64,000 nt of DNA from Rhizophagus irregularis. Taxonomy: Eukaryota > Glomeromycota > Glomeromycetes > Glomerales > Glomeraceae. Shown piece after piece: positions 11,974 through 25,679 of this stretch (position 1 is the first letter of the stretch; the number at the start of each line of letters is the position of its first letter). The notes beneath the pieces are model-generated. The model was not told the DNA's origin. It saw only the letters and a program-made list of their open reading frames with translations, and searched no databases. The position numbers and the translations under genes are program-made. The stretch lies in assembly GCF_026210795.1 (NCBI RefSeq), contig NC_089447.1:746501-810500 (forward strand), in the 5' to 3' direction.

Positions 11974-12879
11974 ATATTTATTAACACTTTAACCGTCAGT
12001 AATACTGCCTAATCTCGTTTGTGGGATATTTATAAACTTATTTTGGCCCGGCTAACTTATATAATTATTATAGATTTAAATTATATTTTATATTTGGAAA
12101 GTGAAATAAAGTTGAATGGTTAGCAAAAAAAGGAAAGTACTTCTTGAAGAGTTGAACACGTTCTTTATATAGTCAGTTGGATAACAATTTTTTCTTATTA
12201 AGTAATTATAATCGAGCCAATTGATATTAGAACACAGTAAGTTGGTTACCGAATATTTTATCGAAGGAAAGAAAAATAATTACGAGTCTTAAGGAGTAAA
12301 TTAAGTTTATTAAAAGGTTAAAAACTCTTTTCCGAAAAAGATATTTGTGCTTGTGATAAACATTTTTACCCAATACTTAATCAGGTTAAAAAAAACAATT
12401 GGCACCTGAAAATTTTATTATGAAAATGTTTGATTGAACATAAGAATTTGGTTAAGATTTTTCATCAATTATTATTTCATTTTGATTAGCTATTGATCAT
12501 TGATCATCTGAATATCTGAATTAATTAAGGCACCCAATAATAAAATAAACTTCGCATTTTTTTTTTATCTTCGGAAATCGGAATTCAACCATTTTAATTA
12601 ATTTCGGTTAAAAGCCACGAAATTCTTTTGAGGTTCTAAGGGAAAATAAAGTATAAAAAATTTTTCTTTTTCTTTTTTGTTAACAAAGATAAATTCTTCA
12701 AACTGGCACCTTTAGCTCCGTCTCCAGCCCTGGCTCCAGCACCGATTTTTACTTTTACTACCGCTACTGCTACTTCAACTACTCCCTCCTCTTCAACTTC
12801 ATCACCTTCTACGCGGTGGGTGCGAAGGCTGCACCATCGACAAAGAAACCATAGAGAGAGGAACTTATTGTTTAGTCGG
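11974..12879. promoter_or_regulatory. divergent intergenic region between two genes
   Basis: It separates the minus-strand Ser/Thr-rich gene and the plus-strand FAM72-like gene, so it should hold both promoters. From about 12640 the plus frame leading into the FAM72-like gene is open with no ATG, rich in Ala, Pro, Ser and Thr. An upstream coding exon of that gene, starting after the AAAG at about 12687, is possible. Confidence 0.45.
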
Positions 12880-13936
12880 ATGATACATGCTGCAGGAGGC
12901 GGTGGGAATAGTAATAGTGGTAGTAACAACATTAATAGTAACGGTAGCAACATTAATGGAAATAATTCTTCAACAATATCTTCAACAGTGCCTTCAACGA
13001 CTTTATCAACCTCTTCCTCTTCATCAAATATACAAGACGATGATGATCTTCAAAACATGCATCACCATTTTCGTAGCAAGACAGTATGCAAATTAAATTG
13101 TGCACACTGTGATAATAGTGTGTGTGCGAGAGGAATGAAGGTGGGTGCTCATGGTGTGAAAAAGGGAAGGTAGTGGAGGCATTGATCAATGCATCAATGA
13201 GTATAGTTTAATGCAGCTATGTAAAATCTGGCGGAACAATAGTGGGTGGGCAAATTTACATTATAGTATGTTCAGGTAAAGAATATAATTCAAAGAAAAA
13301 TAAGTATTACTAATTTTTAACTAATATATTTATTTTCCCCTTATCTATATAGGCAATGCTATTAGCTGACACAAGAATTGAACTTTATTCAACTGATGTA
13401 CCGCCATTTTCGTACGTGTGCGTGATGCATATTGTATTTTAATGGTTATTATATTGATTTAATTGTAACTGATTAAATTTTTTAATTCAAAAAGAGTACA
13501 ATTGGTCGGTGAAGATTATATGACACAAAATTGTCAATGTAAAATTCGAGATGTGGCATGTCTCACATGGTAATGTATTAAATAATTTATTCTTTTTATG
13601 AAAAAAAAAAGGTAACGATAATAACATGTTTATTTTAATTAGTGGAAATGTTCTAGGTTATCATATCACTCAACCATGTCAGCAGTGCATGGAGGCCTGT
13701 AACAATGGTCATCTTTGGATGTTTCACACTGAGGCTGTTACAAGTGAAGAGAGACTTGATCCTGAAGGTATGTTCGTTTGGTGGTTTTTATAAAGGAAGG
13801 GAGAAATAATTTTATATTTCGATTTTTTTATTTTATTTTAGGAAAAAAAATTCTTTTATGGGCACATTTACCTCGAGCTGAAAAAGACACCGAGGCAGTT
13901 AATTCCGAAGATGAATATGAACAATGTTGCCGATAA
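12880..13936 (+). CDS. FAM72-like cysteine-rich protein (204 aa)
   Basis: Five exons: 12880-13140, 13353-13411, 13495-13569, 13643-13767 and 13842-13936. All have GT-AG introns and the joined frame is uninterrupted. From residue 63 the protein follows FAM72 closely: VCKLNCAHCDNSVCARGMK, AMLLADTRIELYSTDVPP, CQCKIRDVACLTCGN, LGYHITQPCQQC and ACNNGHLWMFH, ending with an acidic tail. The CxxC-type pairs probably bind zinc. In vertebrates FAM72A binds and controls the uracil-DNA glycosylase UNG2; whether that holds in fungi is unknown. The first about 60 residues are a Gly/Asn/Ser/Thr low-complexity leader not present in animal FAM72. ATG 12880 is the first in-frame ATG, but the frame is open upstream, so an extra 5' exon is possible. 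The helicase gene follows on the same strand 530 bp downstream. Confidence 0.88.
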
Positions 13937-14465
13937 ATGGGTTCTTTGAAACTTATTTTCCCAAACCTTAAAAGAATAATCATTAATTTGAATGAAGAAA
14001 TCAGTTGAATAAGGTCAATATACGATTCTTGTAGTTTAATTTTCTTTATTGGTTCTTAAATATTGTATTTTTTTGTAATTCTCAAATTTAGATTTTTTTT
14101 TAATTGTTATTATGCGGTTTTATTAGTTTTTAAGATGGAAAAGACAGATGATGTTACTGAAAAGCGCATATTTTTTTTTATTTTATTTTTTTTTTTTTTG
14201 TTATTTAACTATATTATTTCGGAAATTTCTTTTTATGTATGTAGTTTTTTTACATATGGAGAGGGAAGTTTGTACGAGAAGCTATGTTATTTTGATGAAT
14301 AAAGAAATACTCGATTTTTGGAATTTTGTTGTATATATTTAATATAAAAAAAATTCGAGTTTTTTTAAACACGGCTATCTTTTTTTGATAATCTTGTACT
14401 CGTGTAACATAAATTTTTTATATAAACCAAAATTTTTGGTCGATCAGCCATTTCTTTAACAAAAA
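13937..14465. other. intergenic between FAM72-like gene and helicase
   Basis: It holds the 3' region of the FAM72-like gene and the promoter of the helicase. T-rich tracts are present, and the small frames there (14063-14342) are low-complexity Phe/Ile stretches from poly(T). No extra gene is seen. Confidence 0.6.
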
Positions 14466-17512
<3,047 letters not shown>

Positions 17513-17731
17513 GATTCATTTTTGAATATGTTTATTTAATATTAACTTGATTATTGGAAATTTGGTGTTATAAATCCAAAAATAAAGTCTATTTCTACTA
17601 ATCAATTTATATTAAATAAACTCTCTTACAAATTGATATTTTTAAAAAAATATTATTGATACTTTGATAGTTGATATTAAAAAAAATTTTCTATCTTATA
17701 ATAATTATGCATTTATATTAAATTAAAATAT

Positions 17732-18514
17732 TTAATAAAAGTACACTCCAAATGCCATTACTACACATATAATTGTTCCCTAGTAAAATCGAAACATAAT
17801 AATTAATCTTCAGTCCGTAACAAATACGAAATAATTTATATTCATTATACGTACGTTTACGTTTTTAAAAGTCTCTTGTGCAAGATTATCAGTATCGGAA
17901 TCCCATAAACAATTCACTTGCATACTACATAATTTTTTTGCGAAATAAATCTTTTTTTTTGCTCTAAAGATAGGCAATTAATCTAATATATTCTCATTAT
18001 TCTTACCGAGCACCAGCCCCTTTATTCTCCATTATCGTTACATTGACAATATATTTGTATCTGTTAAGTTCCATTTCTATATTTAAAGAAGCTAATTAAC
18101 ATAATTCTTCATATGTTTAAAATTTATTAATCAAAGAACAACTTTACCCAATAATTTCTTTTTAATTTCTTCAGCAATTTCATGAGCCCAACCTGGAGCT
18201 TGATCCTTATCATATATAGCTTGATCTAATCTCTCAGAAACAACTTGTTGAATTATCGTTTTCACTAACGGTGCACGAAACCTTTTTTGTTACATGTTTT
18301 AGAATTACAAGATTAGCTAACATGAACATGTTTGAAGTCAATGGATAAATGCAAAAAAAAATTACTTTTGAAAAAAAGCAGGTCTAAGTGAAGGTTCTGA
18401 GCCACGACGCTCCTGTTCACCCATTACCGCTTTTTCTGGTCCACGACGTTCATATTCAGTCATCACCGAAGATTGAACTTTTTCTGGTAAGGTACTTTGA
18501 ATTTCGTAACTCAT
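17732..18514 (-). CDS. Tctex1-type dynein light chain (154 aa)
   Basis: Minus strand, five exons: 18366-18514 (ATG 18514), 18148-18281, 18007-18076, 17861-17924 and 17732-17779. All splice sites are GT-AG with frame kept. The Tctex1 fold is read from LRPAFFQKFRAPLVKTII (residues 43-60) through RYKYIVNVTIMENKGAGAR (100-118), CLWDSDTDNLAQETFKN (123-139) and the classic ending ICVVMAFGVYFY. These match TCTEX1D/DYNLT proteins, which dimerise on the dynein intermediate chain or act in ciliary and other complexes. The N-terminal extension of about 40 residues, with YERRGPEK and QERRGSEP repeats, is typical of the TCTEX1D2-like branch rather than short DYNLT1. It is convergent with the helicase, with 219 bp between stop codons, and divergent from the epimerase gene. 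Confidence 0.88.
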
Positions 18515-18691
18515 TATGTACACTTTTTACTTCTAACTGCAATAATGAAAAGATCATATAAATTTAAATTAAAAGTTACACAATTAACACAACATATTGT
18601 AATTTCACACGCTAATCGTCTGATTGCGTCTGAAAAAATATATTTATATAGGGTTAATTCTAAATAATTCAATAAAAAAATTAATTTCAAG
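18515..18691. promoter_or_regulatory. shared divergent promoter, 177 bp
   Basis: The ATGs of the Tctex1 light chain (minus) and ribulose-phosphate 3-epimerase (plus) are only 177 bp apart, so both promoters and both leaders must lie here. It contains a TATATTTATATAGGG-like stretch at about 18638-18652, oriented toward the epimerase. Confidence 0.6.
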
Positions 18692-19718
18692 ATGCCTATT
18701 GCAAAAATTGCTCCTTCTATGCTATCTAGTGATTTTGCATCACTCGCAGCTGAAGCCCATCGTATGATAAAAAATGGTGCTGATTGGTTGCATATGGGTA
18801 CGCTCGAAATTCGAATTCTCGTCAATTGTTTTTAGTATTGATTGTGATTAATTTTTCCCTTTAACTTTACTTGTTACAGACGTTATGGATGGGTAAGAAA
18901 AATTATTGTCTATTAGCTATTTCTTTAATTTAATTTTTCTTTAATGCTCTAGACATTTCGTTCCTAATATAACTATTGGTGCCCCGGTGATTCAATCGTT
19001 ACGAAAACATACAAATGTATTCTTGGGTAAGTTTAATCAAAATTTCGAATCTTTAAATTCGTTCTCAATTCTTATCATAATTTCTTTTAGATTGCCATTT
19101 GATGGTATCAAACCCAGAAAAAGTATGTAAAATTTTATATTAAATTTACTTCATTTCACCAAAATATAATTTATTTATCGGTTCACTTTTTATATGTAAA
19201 TTTAGTGGGTAGATGATTTTGCAAAGGCAGGAGCTTCATTGTATTGTTTTCATATAGAAGCAACAAACGAACCTGAAGCTTTAATTGAACAAATTAAGAA
19301 AGCGGGAATGAAAGTTGGAGTAGCTGTTAAACCAAAAACTCCAATAGAGACCGTTTTCCCATTAGTTGATAAAATCGACATGTGCTTAGTTATGACAGTT
19401 GAGCCGGGTTTTGGAGGACAAAAATTTATGCCTGATTGTATGCCAAAGGTAATTATAACTTAATTTATAGAATTTTGGTAAAATGACAAAGCTATAATGT
19501 TTAAATAATTAATTACTTAGGTACAATCGTTAAGAGAAAATTTTCCCAAACTTGATATTGAAGTAGATGGAGGTCTTAGTCTTGATACAATTGATACAGC
19601 TGCACAAGCAGGTGCTAATGTAATTGTAGCTGGCACTTCAGTTTTTAAAGCCGAAAGTCCTAAAGATGTTATTTCAACTCTTAGAGAAAAAGTAGAATCT
19701 GTACAATCTAAATCATGA
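18692..19718 (+). CDS. RPE1: ribulose-phosphate 3-epimerase (221 aa)
   Basis: Six exons: 18692-18797, 18880-18892 (13 nt), 18953-19026, 19091-19122, 19206-19448 and 19521-19718, all GT-AG with frame kept. It interconverts D-ribulose 5-phosphate and D-xylulose 5-phosphate in the cytosolic pentose phosphate pathway. The TIM-barrel motifs are intact: [10 protein letters not shown] at the start, H34 and D36 in LHMDVMDGHFVPN, H67 in [24 protein letters not shown] (138-149), D172 in EVDGGLS, and the phosphate-binding VAGTSVF (192-198). H34, D36, H67 and D172 correspond to the metal and acid-base residues of the family. Length matches the usual 220-230 residues. The 13-nt second exon encodes part of the active-site VMDG loop, so its correct splicing is essential. 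Confidence 0.95.
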
Positions 19719-19935
19719 AGAATTAATTACTTTAAATCGTGATATTTGGTACTTTAGTTTTAATTTTAATTTCGTTGAATATTTATTTATACAAAAAAAT
19801 AAAAAAATATATATATATACATATGGTTATCAAAGAAACCAATGAAATCTACACCTAAATTATACAGGAGGTATTTTGAACTACAAAATATTCAATTATT
19901 ACCTATTCATTAATTATAACTATTCAACGTATACA

Positions 19936-20511
19936 CTATTTATTAATTGATCTAAAATTATTTTCTGCTGCTGTTGGAAATCCTCGATTCGTTTCACTAT
20001 TCGTCGTCCTGAAACCGAACTGTAAATTATTATTATTTGATATGTATTCTGATCCAAAAATATATTTTTGATTTACGTTAGCTCTTGTTAAATTAAGATT
20101 CTCGTCGCTAAGTATTGAGTTCATTCCAAATCTACGATTTGAATCCACGCTAGTGTTCACGTCTGGTAGATCTCCCCAACCTTCGTCTTCTTCATTTACT
20201 TTCGGGGTTTGGAACCACCCGATTTCATTATCATTATTATCGTTAATTTCGTTACCGACCGCGGACGTGTTAAAACTTTTTAAACTTTTTGTTGAATATA
20301 AAATATCTTCAACACTTTTTGTTGTTGTTGTTGTTGTTGAAGGTAAAATATCGTTACCAAACATTTTATGAGTAGCATATGGAAATGATTGATTTTCTGT
20401 CGGTTTATTAATGTTACTATTACCGGCGGATAATTTTGAAAATTGGTCTATAAATAATTCATCTTCAGTTTTAACATTAAGTTTGTCCAAATCAGATAGC
20501 AATCCTTCCAT
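19936..20511 (-). CDS. small acidic Asn/Ser-rich orphan protein (191 aa)
   Basis: Single open frame from ATG 20511 to the stop at 19936. It is acidic and mostly disordered. It starts with an amphipathic segment (MEGLLSDLDKLNVKTEDELF) and contains a Thr6 run and two Trp-containing acidic motifs, NEIGWFQTP and EDEGWGDLPD. Such W-in-acidic motifs occur in proteins that bind clathrin adaptor ear domains, so membrane traffic is a possible but unproven role. No domain is recognised. It is convergent with the epimerase gene (217 bp between stops) and lies downstream of the BolA-like gene on the same strand. Confidence 0.6.
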   Translation of the reverse strand: MEGLLSDLDKLNVKTEDELFIDQFSKLSAGNSNINKPTENQSFPYATHKMFGNDILPSTTTTTTKSVEDILYSTKSLKSFNTSAVGNEINDNNDNEIGWFQTPKVNEEDEGWGDLPDVNTSVDSNRRFGMNSILSDENLNLTRANVNQKYIFGSEYISNNNNLQFGFRTTNSETNRGFPTAAENNFRSINK

Positions 20512-21011
20512 TATTTTATAAATCTGTTGACGAGAATAAGAAAGTTGTGGCGATGATCCATATAACCTGTTCTATTTATAAATTTTACACGCGATACACG
20601 TGATTGGTTGTGTGAACCATATCTGATACGTTTTCCGTAAAACAATTTATATCTGCTAAAATTATAAGTCATAGAATGAACTTTAATTATTTAAAATACA
20701 AATTAACCTAAAGCTTAATTACTTTATGTACAATTATAGAAATGTTCCAATTGGATATAAGTTTATCAATGAATCCTGACCAAATGAATAATCTATAATT
20801 AAAAGCAAAACATGACCGAATTAAGATATTAAGAGAAAAATAATTTACATAACTTAAGAATCAGAAATGTTGTACTTTATCTCGTAATTTGGTTGACGTG
20901 AAACCTGCAATAGAGCAAAGATCGTTAGAAATGAAACGCAAACAATTGAATAAAAATAGGATTATTCGCAACTAACACACCAATCAAATTTTTTATTAAA
21001 TCTACTATTAT
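20512..21011. other. intergenic upstream of the acidic orphan
   Basis: No gene is seen. A CACGTGATTGG sequence at about 20598, combining an E-box and an inverted CCAAT box, lies roughly 90 bp upstream of ATG 20511 and may be a promoter element. Confidence 0.45.
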
Positions 21012-21615
21012 TCAGTTTGATTCAGAAACTTCTTTCGAAGTTTTTGCTTTTATTGATAAAGCATGTACACTCATATTCATTTCTTCATTAAGCAATTCAT
21101 ATATGAGTCTGTGACGTTGTATTAATTTCTATTTATCAAAGAAAAAATATTTAAGATATATTACTCATAAAAAATTTAAAAACATTATAATAATAATTGA
21201 AATCATTACTTTTCCTTCAAAGTGATCTGAAACAATCGAAATACTATTTATGACATTAATTTGATAATTAAATATTTGAAAGATAAAAAAATCTGAATTT
21301 TTGAAAAAAAAAAAATTTAATAAGTACCAAAAATGGGTTTCCTTGCTCGTAACATCTTTCATCGCTTGATGATGTGCATGCAAGTGAGATTCGTTAATAA
21401 TTTCTAGCGATGTTGGATTAAACGCTTTTGTTAACTGTCATAATAATTAATAATTTATCAGTTGAATATTAAGACAAAATTCGCTACCCGTTTTAATTTA
21501 AATTAATCACCTTTTGTTGAATACTTTGATATATTGGTCCTACTTCCGTCATTGCTCTTAAATTATGAATGAATTTTGTACGAATTGATTTTGAAAATAT
21601 TGATAAACTTATCAT
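21012..21615 (-). CDS. BolA1-like protein, probably mitochondrial (120 aa)
   Basis: Minus strand, four exons: 21511-21615 (ATG 21615), 21328-21434, 21210-21243 and 21012-21128, with GT-AG introns and frame kept. The BolA fold is clear: LTKAFNPTSLEIINESHLHA (36-55), SKETHFCISIVSDHFEGKK (65-83) and LIQRHRLIYELLNEEM...VHALSIKAKT (84-112), including the invariant RHR helix. BolA proteins pair with monothiol glutaredoxins in Fe-S cluster delivery. The His in HLHAHH and the H of QRHR are the positions usually used for cluster binding. Residues 1-25 are basic and lack acidic residues before E24, as in a mitochondrial presequence, which fits Bol1 rather than cytosolic Bol2. The exon of 34 nt encodes the ISIVSDHFEG strand. 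Upstream at about 21674-21690 CACGTG and ATTGG elements resemble a promoter. Confidence 0.88.
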
Positions 21616-22380
21616 TTCCAGAAAGACATTTTTTTAGGTTCATGTTATATATTATTTAAATCGAGATCATCAGCACGTGTCTCATTGGCGCAGTGATTTT
21701 AGACGGCTATTATAATCACAACTGCGCAAGAGATATATTGTCAATAATAACAAGAATGCGATATAATTTGGAAAAAGTCAATTAAAAATTTAGTTATAAA
21801 TATCATGCAACATATAAAATCTTAGAATACCTATAAACAACTGAACTAAATGGAATGAAATGATCAGGATTTATTGATTAATAGTACAAAAGAATACGAA
21901 TGAGGATATGACTGAAAATCTGTACACTAAAGCCATCTGCACCTTTTTGTGGAAAGTATATGCTTAAAGAAATTTCAAAAGGATCACATTGAAGATTTAT
22001 GCAATTTCATTGAGAACTCAAGAGATATTACGGAGATGGCAGTTCTTCGTGGAAAACTTTTTGAAATGTGGTCGCATTCAAAGATTTGCAAAGGAGGGGA
22101 ATTTTTGGTATTCTGAATTTGGGAGAAATTCGTTGATCGTTAAATTAAATTTGCAGTTAAATGTTCATGTTTTTATTATTTTTTTATTACAAATATACAT
22201 ATGCATAAACTAATTGGATATTAGCGAATCACACAACATTGTATTCTAAAATGACAAAGATAGATATTGTACAATTATAGAATAATTGATGTTAAAAGTG
22301 AAATTACATAAAAGAAATTATTTACAAAGAAAAAAATTTTTTCATCGAGTAGAATAAAATTCGAATGCCTAGCAAAAGTG
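21616..22380. other. intergenic
   Basis: No gene is supported. The segment at 21690-21740 has GCGCAGTGATT and AATCACAACTGCGC in inverted orientation, about 30 bp apart, in the likely BolA promoter. A 74-codon frame at 21989-22213 has no recognisable features. Confidence 0.45.
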
Positions 22381-23262
22381 CTAGTGCTTTTTTTTCTTCT
22401 TTTTTCCCTTATTCTTTCCCTTCTTTGTTCCCTTATTCTTTCCCTTCTTTGTTCCTTTTTGTTCATTTCTTATTGCTGAATTAGACCCTTTAGTTACTAC
22501 CCACTCACCGATAGACTTGAATGAATCTGCTAATTCTCTAGCTTTTTGTTCGATTTCATTCTCTGGTATAAGTTCATGAGTGAACTCAATGACATAACAA
22601 ATATTTTCTTGGTGGAAAAGGTAGTTTACCAAAGCTTCTCTTAATTCACCTCCTAAGTATGACATGGTACTATCTACACGAGACCACATATAGATAATAC
22701 CGGTAGTGTTTTCTAACCAAAAGACATAATTATCATTACTTGCAAGGATGGGACGAACATCAGAAATACCATAAAGCTCAAAGAAATCATTAATTTCATA
22801 ATCCTCCAAGACATCACCGCTTGTTTCATTAAAAGGATAAAAACTTTTTAATATATTAAGAAGTACAGGAACATCTTGGGAGTATTTTGCTTCAAGATCA
22901 CAAGACAATTTTCGCAAGGTGGCTTGTCTTTCTGATCTTTTGTTGAAATCAAATGAAGTCAGATTGGTAAGTTTTGTTTCCAGTATGCTAAATGTGCCAG
23001 TGGGTTGTTCTTGGCACAATTGCTGAAATTCCAGCCCTTTATTTTCAAAGGCATCACATTCCCATTTTTGTCTCGTGGAAGGAGATGTTGGTGTATTTGG
23101 TTGAAATCTTGTCAAAGCTTCACTAAAGCTTGTCTGAATTTGGTGTGGCCTATTAGCATTATCCTGAACAAATAATTGATGATTCTCTGCCACTTGAACT
23201 TCCATATCACATTGATCACTTATGAAGTTTGATAAGATTTTGTCTCCAAAAGTACTACCCAT
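22381..23262 (-). CDS. orphan protein with Lys/Gly repeat tail (293 aa)
   Basis: Single frame from ATG 23262 to the stop at 22381. Residues about 100-255 have mixed composition and look folded, with hydrophobic strands such as YVFWLENTTGIIYMW and ICYVIEFTHELIPE. The last about 30 residues are a basic repeat of (K/G)TKKGKNKG ending in six lysines and a histidine, possibly a nuclear or nucleolar signal or nucleic-acid contact. The repeat is also a DNA-level tandem repeat. I do not recognise the family. It may be lineage-specific, possibly an effector-like or stress protein, but nothing in the sequence decides that. A CACGTGACTATATAAAA cluster at about 23700 may be part of its promoter. Confidence 0.65.
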   Translation of the reverse strand: MGSTFGDKILSNFISDQCDMEVQVAENHQLFVQDNANRPHQIQTSFSEALTRFQPNTPTSPSTRQKWECDAFENKGLEFQQLCQEQPTGTFSILETKLTNLTSFDFNKRSERQATLRKLSCDLEAKYSQDVPVLLNILKSFYPFNETSGDVLEDYEINDFFELYGISDVRPILASNDNYVFWLENTTGIIYMWSRVDSTMSYLGGELREALVNYLFHQENICYVIEFTHELIPENEIEQKARELADSFKSIGEWVVTKGSNSAIRNEQKGTKKGKNKGTKKGKNKGKKKKKKH

Positions 23263-23997
23263 TTCGCTAATTATTTCTGGTATTGAAAAAGAAAATTTAT
23301 CTGTTCCTAAAGAAACCTCAAAGTTCTTGAATTGGAATTAGTTTGATGTTAATCATATAATACAAACAGAGAGCATTTCAAACTGTATTTAGTGCAATAT
23401 CTGTTTCATCTAAAGTTATCAGCAAATAATGTGATTTTCCGTTCTGTTAGAAAAATGTTTGTCTGTTGTATTTAAAATGCCAGAAAATTTTAAATATTTC
23501 CATCTCATTAAATATCATAATTATACATATCCGCATTATTCTTTATAAGGTATAGTAAAGTTACTATTTCTAAAAATAGATTTGCTAATTAAAGAGAATT
23601 TATGTAACTTTCATATGAAAGTTTCTAAATAATTACATCTACAGTTACACCAATGTGGCTTTTTTCATACTAATAAAAATTTGGAAAAAATCACTTGACA
23701 CGTGACTATATAAAATTGTTACTATATTATTCACGTAACAGTGTATAATTCTGCATAATACCAACTACCAAAGTGCTTTTTTTCTTGAGAATGCTAGAGT
23801 AGTTCTTTGTCAGAAAGGAAGTACCAGAGTTCGATAATTTTTCTGCAGATAAGCTCAAGTTATAGGAGAGAAAAATCCCTAACAATCGTAATCTCTTGAA
23901 CAATCTCTCACTTTAGAACTTCTTGCAACAAGAGAAATAAAAGACTACTGAACTGGGAAACTATCTAAGAGGTACTGTATATTTATGTCTTAATCAA
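23263..23997. other. intergenic
   Basis: Promoter side of the Lys/Gly-tail orphan. No further gene or repeat is recognised. Confidence 0.45.
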
Positions 23998-24889
23998 ACT
24001 AGCTATGCACTACGATTAATAATAATATCAAAAATGATTATGATCACATTTCTTTCATCGATATCTTATCAATTGATGATTTATGGGATTTACCTTATAA
24101 TAATTTTTATTTAACCTTTATTGATTTTATTAAAGGTTTTATTCCTCTAGCTTTATCTAAGTATCTTAAATCATTATCTTTAAATGATAAACTCGTTCAT
24201 ATTATTGTTAGAGATTTACATAATTTTATTTATAATAAAGTAATAAATAATACAGTAACACCCCTATAAGTGCACCCTCTATAAGTGCATTCCCTCTCTA
24301 TATGCAGAATCTATATGGCCTCTGAGTAGACTTTTAGAAATAAGCAGCACTCCTTCTATGTTTTGCACATGCAAGCAAAACTGAGTCTCAGGAGGACCCC
24401 ACTTACTTCTAATAAAAGTCACTGTAAAATTTTTAAGATTTATATGTAAATTTACCTTACTCCAAATTTTCCTTCTACTAAGTAATTTTACCACCTTTCC
24501 AGTTACATTTTTAAATCACATATATTTTTACCTTACAAGTTCAGTAAAATTTATAATTATAGATTATATAAAACATAATTTATTTTATACATTTAGTACT
24601 TTTTATTTCTTTTAAAATTGGCCTAATTTTTAGATATAATTATTTTAGAAAAATGTAAAAAAGTTCCTATTTAAAATAAGTTTAAAATTGATCAATAGTT
24701 ACAAATATATATATTATTTTTTGACAAAAAAAAAAAATAAAATAACATATTTATCCCACCTATTGCAACCACTCACCCTTTCCGATCTTTGCTTTATTTT
24801 ATAATTTTTTATATTACACAGATATCCATACAAAATTCTTTTTTACATATTTATTCTTTTAATTTTACGTGTTTATGTAATAAATTTAT

Positions 24890-25240
24890 ATGTGTCTACA
24901 TTTGTGTAATGAAATTTTATGTGTCTGTGTAATAAATGTAATGAACTTATGCTAAAAATAATATAATAAATTTTATGTGTTTGTGTAATAAAATTTTACG
25001 TGTCTGTATAATGAACTTATGCTAAAAATAATATAATAAATTTTACGTGTTTGTGTAATGAAATTTTACATGTCCGTGTAATGAACTTATGCTAAAAATA
25101 GTATAATAAATTTTACACGTCTGTGTAATAAACTTGTAACTAAAAATAGTATAATAAATTTTACATGTCTGTATAATGAAATTTTACGTATCTGTGTAAT
25201 AAACTTTGTGCTAAAAATAGTATATACTAGTAATAAATTT
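24890..25240. repeat. 70-bp minisatellite inside the pogo-like element
   Basis: The marker GCTAAAAATA recurs at 24951, 25021 and 25091, and in diverged form near 25138 and 25210. Spacing is therefore about 70 bp, with one shortened unit. Each unit carries TAATAAATTTTA(C/T)GTGT and TGTGTAATGAAATTTTA segments. Expansion after insertion probably explains part of the element's length. Confidence 0.7.
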
Positions 25241-25436
25241 TACGAAATCATAAATTTTACCTTATAATTACAAGTTACATTTTAAAATCCTATTTAATTT
25301 TACCATATACTTAACAGTTACATAAAAAAACTTACCATGGAATTACATTTACTTTTTTTAATTTATAAAGAATTTTACCTTATAAATTCAACCAGTTTTT
25401 TTGACTTTTCTATGTAATTTTTACCTTAGGCTTGTG

Positions 25437-25679
25437 TAAGGTTGCTTGTCTAAACCTCTTCAAAATCCTACGATTAGTTTTGTCAAAATTTTACTATAGA
25501 TTTATTATAGTTTCGGCAGAGTTTCGGCAGTTTCAGCATTTATAATAAGTTTCGGCAGTTTCGCCATTCTCCAAAGTTTCACCAGTTTTTTAATATAACT
25601 TTAATATAGTTTCGGCAGAATTTCGCTTTTCGGCAAAACGCCATCTTGCCTAAACCCTAGGTTTCAGCAAGCAACCTTA
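25437..25679. mobile_element. nested hAT-like MITE, 243 bp
   Basis: Terminal inverted repeats TAAGGTTGCTTG(TCTAA)ACC at the left and, in reverse complement, TAAGGTTGCTTG(CTGAA)ACC at the right. An exact 8-bp direct repeat GGCTTGTG flanks it at 25429-25436 and 25680-25687, the duplication length made by hAT transposases. The interior is non-coding with repeated TTTCGGCAG motifs. It inserted into the pogo-like element and is the youngest layer of the nest. Confidence 0.85.

Noticed and set aside
12636-12953. Minus-strand Leu/Pro/Val-rich frame
   Set aside because: It is antisense to the open Ala/Pro/Ser/Thr leader of the FAM72-like gene and has no independent support.
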